A stretch of DNA of 64,000 bases, from contig JBAKBP010007985.1 of NCBI GenBank assembly GCA_037953745.1, positions 30,980-94,979 on the forward strand, written 5' to 3'. The notes below the pieces were generated by a model that searched no databases, was not told the origin of the DNA, and was given only the letters and a program-made list of their open reading frames with translations. Shown piece after piece: positions 1 to 10,262 of this stretch. Origin of the DNA: Lithodes maja (Eukaryota > Arthropoda > Malacostraca > Decapoda > Lithodidae). Made by a program: the position numbers and the translations under genes. The stretch's first letter is position 1. The number at the start of each line of letters is the position of its first letter.

Positions 1-1880
1 GTCTCTTACTCGCCGTGGGAGTTTGTTGGAGACGTGGGCCTCTGTGTGATAACCAGCCCTCTCGCAGAGAGCCCATAGCACCCCTGTTATTCATCCGGGG
101 GATTTCGCATTCCCAGCCTCTCCTATCACTGAATTTCATGACTATCGGAGTATGTAGGTTTGGTACTAAACCCTCTGCGATTTTCCATGTGTATATTATT
201 AGGTAACGTTCTCTTCTACGTTCCAGTGAGTACAGATTCAGTGCTCTTAAACGCTCCCAATAGTGTAGATGTTTTATCGAACTTATATGCGAAGTGAAAT
301 TTCTTTGTACACTCTCTACGTCATTTATTTCACCTGCTTTGTATGGGGATGTTAATACGCTACAGTATTCAAGCCGCGGTAGCACTAGAGATTTGAAGAG
401 CGTTATCATAGGTTTTTCACCGCGTGTTTTAAAAGTGCGCAGAATCCAACCCGTTAGACGTTTCACAGCCGCCACTTTGACCTGGTTATGTACTTTGAAA
501 CCCATATTTTCAGACATTAATACCCCAAGGTCTTTCACACTGTCTTTCCGTTCTATTATGTGGTTAGATTCTGTTAAGTAATTTGTAATTTCTTTAACAC
601 CATTATTATCTCCGTACCGTATTAATTGGAATTTTTCCTCATTGAATTGCATGTTGTTTTCCCTGGTCCACTGGAACACTACATTCATGTCTTCCTGCAG
701 TCGGCCCGTGTCTTCTTGTGTGTTTACTATCTTGCTTAATTTTGTGTCATCAGCAAAAGACGACACCGTACTGTGTCTGGTGTTGGTATCTATGTCGCAA
801 ATTAGTATGAGGAACAGAAGGGGCGCTAGCACTGTTCCTTGGGGCACTGAGCTTTTGACATCCGAAGGCTCAGATGTGACTTGGTTTACTGCTACTGATT
901 GTTTTCGGTTTACGAGGAAATTGTATATCCACCGTCCGATTTTCCCAGTTATACCTTTTGCTTTCAGTTTGTGGGCTATTATACCATGGTCACATTTATC
1001 AAATGCCTTAGCAAAATCGGTGTAAATGACATCCACGTTTTTCTTTTCTTCTAGCGCTTTAAGAATTTTGTCATAGTGTTCCAAAAGTTGTGAGAGACAT
1101 GATCTTCCCGCTCTGAACCCATGTTGACCGGTGTTGTGTAGTTCATTTGTCTCCATGAATGTTGAAATTTGTCTTCGCAGGACGCGTTCGAAAACTTTAA
1201 TGATGTGAGAGGTTAGAGCTACCGGGCGGTAGTTTTTTGGTAGTGCTTTACTCCCTCCTTTATGCAGTGGGGCAATTATTGTGTTTTTCAAGCTATCTGG
1301 TATGTCACCAGTGTCTAGACTACTCCACATTATAGCCAGGGGTTTTGAGAGGTTTTCCTTACATTTCTTCATTAGGATCGAATTCCATGAGTCCGGGCCT
1401 GGTGCCGAGTGGGATGGCATGTTGGAAATGGCCTCTTCTATGTCTTTTGGACCGAAATCAATATCCAGCATCTGAGGGGTTTCCGTGGGGGAGGTTTCCA
1501 TGAAAAATATATTTTGGTCTCTGATGACTTTTGTTTCATCAGGCTCACTGAATGCCATTTCATACTGCCTGCTCGAGAGTTCGCTCATTTCCTTTTTGTC
1601 CCCTGTGAAAGAGCCGTCCCCTTTGCTCAGTGGGCCGATGTTTGATGTTGTTTTAGCCTTTTGTTTGGCGTATGAAAAGAAGTATTTGGAATTTTCCTTT
1701 ATACCTGCAATAGCTTTCCTCTCCTCTTCCATATGTTATAGTTCATATGATATTCTTAGCCTTTGTTCAATTTCCACAATTTCTCTATCTATTTCGGCCT
1801 TTTGCCTATCCTGTAGATTTTGATGTGTGCGTCTTTGTGCGAGTAATTTTCTTCTTCTGTACAGCCTCCTCCTTTCTCAC
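1..1880 (-). pseudogene. LINE reverse transcriptase fragment, runs off left edge
   Basis: Read on the minus strand, this is a non-LTR retrotransposon reverse transcriptase, which copies element RNA into the genome. From 5' to 3' I see a basic linker, a PGPDSWN motif near 1400, NYRPVALTS near 1230, HGFRAGRSC near 1110, the catalytic AKAFDKCDHG near 1000, VPQGTVLAPLLF near 840 and FADDTK near 755. The C-terminal thumb/tail (RRLTGWILRTFK, YWERLRALNL) continues to the window edge without a stop. One in-frame TAA at 1736-1738 interrupts the linker, and the frame closes again near 1880. No endonuclease domain is present, so the copy is 5' truncated. It belongs to the CR1/Jockey supergroup; I cannot name the family. 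Plus-strand ORFs over it are antisense shadows. Confidence 0.85.
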
Positions 1881-2080
1881 CCAACTTGATAGATTTAGCC
1901 AAAAAAATAAAAATAAAAAATCCTCTGGCACTGGCAGATGCATAGGGTCAATAATTGTCTGGCACTCAGCGGGTTAATGAAAAAAAAAAAAAATCCCAAG
2001 CAAAAATGAAAAATTCCAAGATATTTTGGCAAGAATGTTAAGCGCGGGCATACCGCCAGCCTTGTTTACACTACGCATAG

Positions 2081-2370
2081 TGGCGTCGGACCTTTGCCAT
2101 CATGTCCCCGTCTATTTTGACTGCCTTTGGATACAATAATATGTTGACCTCACCCCCCATGACATATTGTCATCATCATATATATTGCCAGCAGGGGGAA
2201 AATTACCGAAAAAAATCGCTGTCAAAATAGACGCGAACTTAACCACGGCGATCGACAAATGTAAACATGACGGCAGCGGGGGAGGCGTCGGACCTTTGCA
2301 ATCATGTTCTCGTCTAATTTGAATGCCATTTGATACAATAATATGTCCTCACCCCCCCATGAAATATTGT
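2081..2370. repeat. Foldback MITE-like repeat
   Basis: A unit containing GTCTATTTTGA, GGATACAATAATATGTTGA and GCCAGCAGGGGG recurs here and at 16.8 kb and 23.8-25.5 kb, in both orientations. Within it, GTCTATTTTGAC near 2110 and GTCAAAATAGAC near 2222 form an inverted pair. There is no coding capacity. A non-autonomous foldback DNA element or a dispersed satellite fragment would both fit. Confidence 0.6.
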
Positions 2371-2402
2371 CTATCTATCTATTGCCAGACGCCTTACTCC
2401 CC
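2371..2402 (-). repeat. Probable 3' tail fragment of the RTE-like LINE
   Basis: The run GTCTATCTATCTATTGCC followed by a GACGCC motif closely matches the 3' end of the RTE-like LINE at 13609-13632. It sits directly against the piggyBac target site at 2403. It may be a very short 5'-truncated copy, or the piggyBac may have cut it short. Support is sequence likeness over about 24 bases only. Confidence 0.35.
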
Positions 2403-2569
2403 TTAACCCTTCGACCCCGGGTGGTACACGTGTGTACCATTTTTTTTTGGCCCGAGGAACCCGGGTGGTACAACACTGTACCATTGCTTGCGTGTGTGCT
2501 TTCGAATGGCGCGCGTAAAAATTTCGCTCCGTGGCCACCAGGCGTTGCTAGGCGACGCCACCAGACAGC

Positions 2570-4561
2570 ATGTACGCCAGTCTCTACCCTGCCACCAACA
2601 TGGATACTAGCCCAAAAAGTGATTCCCTTGTGTCCGATTCTACGCTCCCTTCGACGCCTGCTCATGTTCGTCGCGCCCTAACGCAAAGGCACGTAAAAGA
2701 TGCGTTGACTCCCGGAGGTATTGAAATAGCTTTGAGGAGTTATGAACGTGGTGAAGGCAAAAATAGTGTTGATGACTTGGGCAGTGATACCTCCGAGTCT
2801 TATCAGTCTCACTATAGTGAAGATGTTGACGATCTAGACGAAATCCATGAAAGAGACGCGCTTTTTATTGGATTTGAGCATGACGATGAAAGTGATGATA
2901 GTACTGAACGTGATATAGTTGTGCAAGGTGATGAGAGTGTAGTGAGAGTGAGCGAATGGGACAGCACTAGGTCGACTGCCAAGTTTAGGTTGAGTGACAC
3001 GACACCTAGCCCTTCGCCAGCTAAATCCCCATTCAAGATACGTTTCTATAAGAAGCAAGTTCTCACGAAGGCGGCCGCGGCAGCCAGGAAAGAGGCCCTA
3101 AAACTTGGTGAGGGAGCAGTGCGTGAGGGTGCCAGTGAGGCTGCGCGTGAGGCCGAGGTTGACCCGCCATTGTCTTCCTTATCTACCCACGCCACCCAAG
3201 TTGCCCCAGGCTCCCGCCATTCTTCCCCACCACCACCAGCACTGCCTAGGGTTGAGGAACCCCCACTTTCGGCCTATTTACCCCCTATTTCCCCCGAGAG
3301 GAGACATACTACTAAAGAAAAGGGAAAAGGGAGAAAATATGTTAAAAAAGGAGCTACAAGTAGGCGCTCTTTGTTCGAGGCTCCCGCGGCTTCCACCCCT
3401 GCGGCTTCCACCCCTGCCGCTCCAAGCCATACGCCCCCGCAAGTTTCCCCAGGGTCCACCCCACCTCTCCAGCCTACAACAGAGGTTCCTCATGATGTTT
3501 TCGACCTCGCATCCATACCTGCACCTACAGACACTGAACCAGTGCTGTCTAAGACTCGTCGTAGGCCAAGGAGCCCCGAACCTCTGCATGAAGATGACAG
3601 AGCCTCACCTCCCACTCCTTCCCCACCTCGCCGACCTACACGCCGCCCACGCATCATTCGTTCCCCGCGAGATTATGAGGGGGGCTCTGAAGATGAAGGG
3701 CACCTCACAGACGACTCTGGCCATGATTACCTGGGTCCACCGTCAGGGCAAGATGACGGCTCTGACGACAACGACGATGACGAATTTATGGACATCGACG
3801 ACCCTCAACCCAGACGCTTTGCCCAGGGCCGTCGTGCTCCTGGCCGCCCTGGCCGCCTGGCTGGCCGCCGGGCTGGGCCTGGGCGCCGTCGCGCTCCTGG
3901 CCGCCCTAGGGTTCGCGCCGCCAAAGTTCGTGGGCGTGCTGCCCCCGCTGTAGCTCCTCGTCAGCGTCGCCAGAAGGACGGATTTTATATTTTCAACTGG
4001 CAGGATGTGGCTGCTGATGAAGTCATTGACCCTGATGTAACCCCTTTTGATGAGGTACAGGATGCTCCAGGAGTTACCCCAAGTTTTCCTGCAGGCCCCA
4101 ATGCTCGACCACATGAGCTTTTTGAGGCATTTTTTGATAAGGAGGTTACTGACTTTGTCATAAAAGAGACAAATAAGCACTACCAAGTCCAGGTTAACTT
4201 TTTTGGCAAGGTGACCAAGGGCCACATGAAGCGGTGGACCCCAGTGACTCATCCCGAGTTCATGGTGTTCCTGGCAATCACCATGCTAATGCCTCATGTG
4301 AAGAAGCACAGGTTGGCTGACTATTGGATCACCAAAGATCTAATATCCACCCCTGCCTTCGGGAAATACATCTCTCGGGACCGGTACCTCGACATCCTCG
4401 GAGCGCTCCATCTTGTCACCAACACCGACATGCATCTCCCTGACAAACTGTGGAAGATTAGGACGTTGTACGAGATGATGAGAGAACGTTTCACGTCCTA
4501 CTTCATGCCCTTCTGCAACGTCTGTATTGACGAGTCTTTGTGCTGTTCCGGGGAAAGCTGA
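2570..4561 (+). pseudogene. piggyBac transposase, N-terminal part
   Basis: piggyBac transposases cut and paste at TTAA sites. The first 460 or so residues are disordered and rich in acidic, Ser and Pro residues. At about residues 415-465 is an Arg/Gly/Pro segment with repeated RAPGRP-type cores resembling AT-hooks. The conserved DDE_Tnp_1_7 region starts near residue 505 (HELFEAFFDKEVTDFV) and reaches CIDESL, whose Asp is the first catalytic residue. Directly after CIDESL the reading frame shifts by about one base and ends at TGA 4559-4561. A second ATG at 2600 is an equally possible start. Confidence 0.85.
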
Positions 4562-5216
4562 GCTTCAGGCAGTACATCCCCTCATAGAGACATCGCTTTG
4601 GTATAAAGTTCTTTGTGCTGTGCGATTGCAAAACTGGCTATGTCCTGGACTTCCTGGTCTACAGCGGGAAGGAAGGGGACGTGGCAATAGACCCCCTCAT
4701 TGGCTTTGGCGGAGCAGTGGTTCAAGCCATGATGAACCGGTACTTCGAGAAGAATCACGTCCTCTACACGGACAACTACTACACGTCCCCCACTCTCTCA
4801 AAGTACCTCCATGAGCGCCAGACGGGGACTGTAGGCACAGTTAGAGCAAAAAGGAAGGGCATGCCAAGTTTCCCTCCTAAAACAAAGAAAGGCGATGTCT
4901 TCAAGAAGAAGTCGGGACCCATTCTGGCTATCCACTGGCACGACCAGCGGAAGGTCAACCTCCTGAGCACCGTCCACAAGGGGGAAATGGTTGAGACTGG
5001 CAAGGTGGATCGCCGCACCCAAGTCAGGGTGACCAAGCCCGATGCTGTAATTGACTACAACATAAATATGAGGCTGGTGGACAAGTCCGACATGCAGATA
5101 GGCTTCATCGACTGTCTGCGTACCTCGTGCAGATGGTACAAAAAGTTCTTTCTGCACATGGTGGACATGTCAATGCTGAATGCCTATAATATCTACAGGC
5201 TTCGGAATCCGCGCAC
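4542..5216 (+). pseudogene. piggyBac transposase, catalytic part
   Basis: In the frame that continues the transposase after the slip near 4540, the sequence first meets an in-frame TAG near 4586, then stays open from about 4589 to the LINE junction. It contains LCDCKTGYVLDFLVYSG, the second catalytic Asp in LYTDNYYTSP and the third in NMRLVDKSDMQ. These motifs place it in the piggyBac DDE domain. Coding sequence stops being transposase-like after NIYRLRNPRTR near 5215, where CR1-like reverse transcriptase sequence begins. Confidence 0.85.
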
Positions 5217-6528
5217 AAGATTTGTGAAAAGCTAATTAGGAAGAGATGGATGAAAATGTTGGAGAGAAAGAAGATAATAACCCCAAAGCAATTTGGATTC
5301 AGAGAAGGGACATCTTGTGTTACCAGTTTGCTATGTTATTACAGTAGGGTGATAGATGTACTCCAAGAAAAAGGCGGATGGGTGGACTGCGTCTACTTAG
5401 ACCTTTCCAAAGCATTCGATAAGGTACCACATAAGAGATTGTTATCTAAGCTTGAGATGCTAGGATGTGTCAGGGGGAGTTTGCTGAAATGGATGGAGAG
5501 TTATTTAACGGATAGGGAAATGAGGACCAACATTAGAGGAACTTACTCATCGTGGCGGAAAGTTGAGAGTGGTGTGCCGCAGGGATCTGTGTTGGCACCT
5601 CTCATGTTCCTTATGTACGTGAATGACCTGCCGATAGGCATAAACTCTTACATGTCAATGTTTGCAGATGACGTAAAAATTATGAGACAAATAACAAATA
5701 AAAGTAGTTGTGAGGAGCTGCAAGGGGATTTAGATAAAATATACGAATGGAGCACCAAGTGGAAAATGAAATTTAATATAAGTAAATGCCATGTGTTAAA
5801 TATGGGAAGAAGTGTGAATAGACCAAATTGGGAGTACAGGATGGGAGATAATATAATTAGCAAGGCCGAAAAAGAAAAAGATTTAGGGTTGATTATACAA
5901 GATAATTTGTCGCCAGAGAAACATATTAACAAGCTCTTTAGCGGAATGTATGCAATGGCCGGGAATATGAAAGTTGCTCTGAACTACTTGGATGAGACCA
6001 TGGTAGCGAAAATTATGAAGAGTATGATTAGACCAAGATTGGAGTATGCAGCAGTGGTGTGGTCCCCGCATCTAAAGAAGCATATTCACAAGTTAGAAAG
6101 AATCCAGAGAGCAGTCACTAGATTGGTTCCAAGTCTCAGAGAACTGCCATATGAAGGGAGGCTAGACAAATTAAATCTACCGAGTCTAAAAGAGAGGAGA
6201 GAGAGGGGAGACATGATAATGATGTACAAATGTGCCCGGGGGCTGGAGAGGCTGGATAGGGAGGATATATTAATTATGGATACAGGAATGACTAGAGGCC
6301 ACAGCTACAAAGTAAAAAGACCTACCTGCAAGAACGATATCAGGAAGTTTAGCTTCCCCTATAGATGTATTGACAAATGGAATGGGCTGGAGGAGGAGGT
6401 GGTAGGGGCAAGGAACATCCATATTTTCAAGAAAAAATTGGATAAAAAGTAGACTGAGAGACGGGACAACACGAGCTTAGCTCAACTCCTGTAAACTACA
6501 ATTAGGTAAATACAATTAGGTAAATACA
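5212..6528 (+). mobile_element. CR1-like LINE inserted in the piggyBac transposase
   Basis: Transposase sequence stops near 5215 and resumes in frame near 6530. In between lies a 5'-truncated non-LTR element: an open reverse transcriptase, a 3' UTR of about 45 bp, and a tail of two ACAATTAGGTAAATA-like units at 6498-6528. The insertion is younger than the piggyBac copy. I could not identify a clear target-site duplication. Confidence 0.8.
5217..6452 (+). CDS. CR1-like reverse transcriptase, 5' truncated, open to stop
   Basis: This frame encodes the reverse transcriptase of a CR1-group LINE from the fingers domain to the natural C-terminus. Seen in order: QFGFREGTSC, YLDLSKAFDKVPHKRLL, SGVPQGSVLAPLMFL, the catalytic FADDVK near residue 145, then the thumb (KEKDLGLIIQ, LEYAAVVWSPHL) and the tail ending NIHIFKKKLDKK. 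There is no internal stop over about 410 codons. The ATG at 5250 is internal to the domain and is unlikely to be a real start. With no endonuclease or promoter this copy is probably silent, but it has decayed less than its host element. Confidence 0.85.
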   Translation, partial: KICEKLIRKRWMKMLERKKIITPKQFGFREGTSCVTSLLCYYSRVIDVLQEKGGWVDCVYLDLSKAFDKVPHKRLLSKLEMLGCVRGSLLKWMESYLTDREMRTNIRGTYSSWRKVESGVPQGSVLAPLMFLMYVNDLPIGINSYMSMFADDVKIMRQITNKSSCEELQGDLDKIYEWSTKWKMKFNISKCHVLNMGRSVNRPNWEYRMGDNIISKAEKEKDLGLIIQDNLSPEKHINKLFSGMYAMAGNMKVALNYLDETMVAKIMKSMIRPRLEYAAVVWSPHLKKHIHKLERIQRAVTRLVPSLRELPYEGRLDKLNLPSLKERRERGDMIMMYKCARGLERLDREDILIMDTGMTRGHSYKVKRPTCKNDIRKFSFPYRCIDKWNGLEEEVVGARNIHIFKKKLDKK

Positions 6529-6529
6529 C

Positions 6530-6861
6530 CCAGGAAGTTCAGTAGCCTGCGGAGGTTCCAAAAACAGGTGTTGGTGGAGCTCCTGGACAGGTATGCTATG
6601 CCACAGAGGGCAGTGGCACAACCTGGGCGCCCTGTTCAGGACCGCATGCAGGGTGCACAGTTTGTAAATGTGCACAAGCTCGGTTACCTGCCTCTGGAAC
6701 GAGATGGAGTCACCATTAGCAGAAGGCGGTGCCATGTCTGCTGGAACAGCCAGGTGAGGCCGAGGAAGCAGAAAAAGACCACCATGCAGTGTGTGGAGTG
6801 CCGGCTGTCACTATGTGCTATACCGTGCTTTGCTGAATACCACAGCAAGCAGGAGTACTAA
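6530..6861 (+). pseudogene. piggyBac transposase, C-terminal Cys-rich domain
   Basis: Immediately after the LINE tail the transposase frame resumes (FSSLRRFQKQVLVELL) and runs to TAA at 6859-6861. The end holds a Cys/His cluster, CHVCWNSQVRP then MQCVECRLSLCAIPCFAEYH. This is the C-terminal zinc-binding domain that piggyBac enzymes use to bind transposon ends. It was separated from the catalytic region by the LINE insertion. Confidence 0.8.
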
Positions 6862-7040
6862 CTAATAATCATAGTGAAAGTACCAAAGACTGACAATATG
6901 TATGTATATAGGCAATAAGTGGAAATAAAACAATGTACAGGTGTATTGTGATAAAAAAGTCATGTATTATGAAAACATATATAAATAAGTGAAAAAAGAC
7001 ACAATAAATTGTATATAAAACGTTTACAAAGCATATAACT

Positions 7041-7540
7041 AAGTGAAAGTGACACATGACATAATATTAGATGGCCAAAGTATAATAAACACCTGTGATA
7101 ACGAATAATCAGTGCCTAATATAACAATAACCTACCTCAATTACTAATAAAATGTACCGTATCAAGTGAAAATGAGCATTATCAGTGAAAGTGACACTCT
7201 CTCAAGCATATTTACCAAAGTGAAAGTGACACACAAACTAATATTAGATGGCCAAAGTATAATAAACACCTGTGATAACGAATAATCAGTGCCTAATATA
7301 ACAATAACCTACCTCAATTACTAATAAAATGTACCGTATCAAGTGAAAATGAGCATTATCAGTGAAAGTGACACTCTCTCAAGCATATTTACCAAAGTGA
7401 AAGTGACACACGAACTAATATTAGATGGCCAAAGTATAATAAACACCTGTGATAACGAATAATCAGTGCCTAATATAACAATAACCTACCTCAATTACTC
7501 ATAAAAACTACGGTATCGAGTGAAAATGGGAAATATTAGT
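7041..7540. repeat. 177-bp tandem repeat, about 2.8 copies
   Basis: The unit containing ATATTAGATGGCCAAAG recurs at 7064, 7241 and 7418, an exact 177-bp spacing, with few substitutions. It lies between the transposase stop and the right piggyBac end. Short AGTGAAA motifs recur inside each unit. There is no coding potential. Confidence 0.9.
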
Positions 7541-8208
7541 GACAATGATAGCCTAATACACATATTTTATATAATTGGACTCCAAATAACTATAATAACA
7601 TCACTATCAATACATAAAATCGCCTCCGGGAGGTAAAAAGTTTGGCGCGACGAGCCGGGGCCTGGGCAAAGGCGACGCATCCGAACGCGGGATGATTTTC
7701 ACGCATAAAAATCACTCCACTTCCCGCGCTCACCATTATGCAATCACTTGGGCTAGAGACCTCTACTCAACGGCATTCTACACATGAAGGTTTGTGCAAC
7801 ATTTTTCTGTTTTTTTTATAACTTTGTGTAATGTATTTCAGGAGTAACATGTGAATCAACTTGGTACAAAATTCCTGAAAACCCCCGGACACAGAGTACA
7901 GTTACGATATTCCCTAGCCGGGGTTGGAGGGTTAACATGGTGGTAAAAGATCAAATCATCATTCTCTGAGTCCAAAAACCCATAAAAATATGATACTATG
8001 CTAACCGATTTATGTATTTCGGATAATTCTGGATATATAATATATATAATATTATTTTTATTAATCTCACCACCACACCCCCAATGAAATTTGGAGAGGC
8101 ATATATCTTGTCCAAAAAAAAATTTATCTGCCGAAAGAAATACCAACAAATACGTTTTACCTATAAAAATGCTCAAATTCATAAAAGTGTATATGCAGGG
8201 ATATATTA
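7541..8208. other. No gene seen; piggyBac right end and flank
   Basis: This holds the last 400 bp of the piggyBac element (with a GC-richer stretch at 7620-7735) and AT-rich flank after 7935. The open frame on the minus strand at 7856-8182 spans the transposon end and resembles nothing I recognise, so it is left uncalled. Confidence 0.5.
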
Positions 8209-8210
8209 TA

Positions 8211-8499
8211 CAGTAGGGTCTCGTAAGATGCGAGATCTTAAGATGCGATTTTCATAAGATGCGAGGACCCCCAAATAATAAATAAATTATTTTAAGATGC
8301 GAGAATGACCATAATTTGCGAATCGGAGGCTCAAAGTGGGCTAAATCCGAGGAGAAACCTTAAGATGCGAAAAAAAAATGTTTAAATGCGAGCCTTAGGC
8401 GGGACGTTTTTCCGTATTTTTACGTGATCGTAAGATGCGAAATCGTAAGATGCGGACGCATCCATCGACCATAAACTCGCATCTTACGAGACCCTACTG
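8211..8499. mobile_element. pogo/Tigger-like MITE
   Basis: The 289-bp element has terminal inverted repeats starting CAGTAGGGTCTCGTAAGATG (8211) and ending in the reverse complement at 8499, flanked by TA on both sides (8209-8210, 8500-8501). A CAGT start plus a TA duplication is characteristic of the pogo/Tigger branch of Tc1/mariner. The core TAAGATGCGA recurs several times inside, as subterminal repeats do in Tigger elements. There is no ORF, so it is non-autonomous. Confidence 0.85.
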
Positions 8500-8798
8500 T
8501 ACATACCTATATATTTTCACTAGGCCTAGTTAATTTTCGAGTTATTGATTTGACAGCATTGGTTATTTTTCCTGCTCAATATTTTCTAGGAGTGAGCTCG
8601 ATGCCTAACGAGAACAGATGCAAACAGAATATATGTTAAACATCGTATATATCCCCCTCCTATACTGATTATACAGGCCTAAAAGTATTGACTGTGCATT
8701 TTCCACTATAACATCGGACAAGAATAAGCAGCAATAATAAAATATTCATATAAAATAGTAGGAGCCGAAAAATGAATGAAATAAGGCCACGAACGTAG

Positions 8799-9093
8799 GT
8801 CCGAAGTTCTCCTCCGTTCGTCCGAAGTTATCTCAGCTTTCTTGGCAACCATTTTCCATAAGAAATCACCTACGTCCGAAGTTAGCCATACAGGTCCGAA
8901 GTTATCAACTTTTCAAGCAAACTTCGGACATCATTTAGGATAAGGATAGCTCTCTTATTATAGTGGTTAATTTTAGGAGGCTTCCTGGATTACGGCGCAC
9001 TACCACCATACATCACTTGACCTAGTTAAATCTCTATAATGTGTTTAAACTCAGGAGAAATTGTTAAAAAACATCGAAAAATGTCCGAAGTTA
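8799..9093. repeat. Cluster of GTCCGAAGTT motifs
   Basis: The core GTCCGAAGTT occurs in direct orientation near 8799, 8820, 8874, 8894 and 9083, and inverted (AACTTCGGAC) near 8921. The spacing is irregular, so it is not a simple tandem array. The rightmost copy overlaps the end of the BEL-type gag remnant. Function unknown. Confidence 0.6.
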
Positions 9094-10199
9094 CCGCATT
9101 TTACGGTAGGTAATTCTGTGCATTTGTCACAGTCATATGCATAATGGTTTTCCTGACAGAATACACAGCAATATTTCAGCTTACTTGACTTGATAGGTTT
9201 GGCCCATTTTTCTTTTGTAAAATATGAGCCGATATCCTTTTTGTTTGTCTGGAGAGACATAGCTTGCTCTTGATTACTCTTTGATGGTTCATGTGTAGCT
9301 TTGAAATTACCTTTATGTATATCTTCCACTTCCATATAGGACACAAGGTCTCGTAAGCCATCACTCATTTGTTTAATACTGAAGTAATTGGTGTCATACT
9401 TCAAGTACAGTTGACGTATAGTTGTGCTAGACAGCTTACGTTGGAACAAAGCAGCTATTATCCACTCACAACAAGAAAAGTCATGTTTACATTTCAAGCT
9501 CCTGGTTAGATTAATTAAGGAGATATGGAAGGCTTCTAAATCCTTTTTTGTGTGACTGGGCGACTTAATGTCCACAATCTTGTTCAGTAGACTTTGTTTA
9601 ATTTTGTCCTCATCACCAAAGACCTCTTTCAACAAATCAACAGCATGTTGGTAGTTTTCAGCCACTGAAGGAAGATTATTTATAAGTTCCAAAGCTTTTC
9701 CTCGTAACTGAGACTTTAAATACTGTAATTTTGTAACTGGTTCCAGCTCTGTTCTCTTTCCTACTTGAGCATGGAACTGATCATAGAATGCTTCAAATTT
9801 GGTGTACTGTACTCTCCTGAGAAAACTGGTAATTTAATAGTAGGAAGTTTAGACTTATATGAAGAATGAGGAGACCTACTAGAATGTGCTGGCGCTGTAA
9901 CGCGTTCTCAAGTGAGTCTTAAATTTTACTAAGTTATTCTGATAATCATCCCAGACTGTATAGTAATCCTCCTAAACTGAAGTTAAATTTGAATCATCCT
10001 TTTCCGTCAGACTACTTTCCAATTTTAAGTAGGTTTCATCATAACCTGGCCATTTAGACTTGAGAAAAGATATTGAAGTCTCAAGTCTATCAAGATCTAC
10101 AGGCGTACCCTCAATAACTGTTGTGCAACTTGTTATTGCTCTGGTAATATGGCCTTCATATGCCCTTAAAGATCTTTGGTACTGTTCTGGTGTGGTCAT
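9051..10199 (-). pseudogene. BEL/Pao-type gag remnant
   Basis: This is the structural (gag) protein of a BEL/Pao LTR retrotransposon. The N-terminal piece (9972-10199, MTTPEQYQRSLRAYEGH) is followed, across frame breaks at about 9700-9970, by a DUF1759-type region: LPVFSGEY near 9840 in one frame, then YLKSQLRGKALELINNL and the ORF at 9051-9692. A zinc knuckle (CCVFCQENHYAYDC) lies near the end. No protease or polymerase follows. It is on the strand opposite to BEL copy 1 and its sequence differs, so it comes from another BEL lineage. Confidence 0.75.
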
Positions 10200-10262
10200 T
10201 TTGGTGGCTTATGTATTCATGTGATGTTCAATACACTTTGTGAATTTAAGGGTTACAAAAGC

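Larger units (their letters stand above)
2403..7935 (+). mobile_element. piggyBac DNA transposon with nested LINE
   Basis: The element is flanked by TTAA at 2403-2406 and 7932-7935, the target duplication of the piggyBac superfamily. The left end reads CCCTTCGACCCCGG after TTAA. The right end, read on the minus strand, gives CCCTCCAACCCCGG after TTAA, 12 of 14 bases matching. Inside are a broken piggyBac transposase on the plus strand, a CR1-like LINE of about 1.3 kb inserted in its C-terminal coding region, and a 177-bp tandem repeat in the 3' non-coding part. Without the LINE the element is about 4.2 kb. The transposase has a frameshift, a nonsense codon and the insertion, so this copy cannot make its own enzyme. 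Confidence 0.85.

Noticed and set aside
3105..3953. 282-codon second frame inside the piggyBac ORF
   Set aside because: Shadow of the GC-rich, low-complexity N-terminus in another frame; basic and Pro/Leu-rich without a domain.
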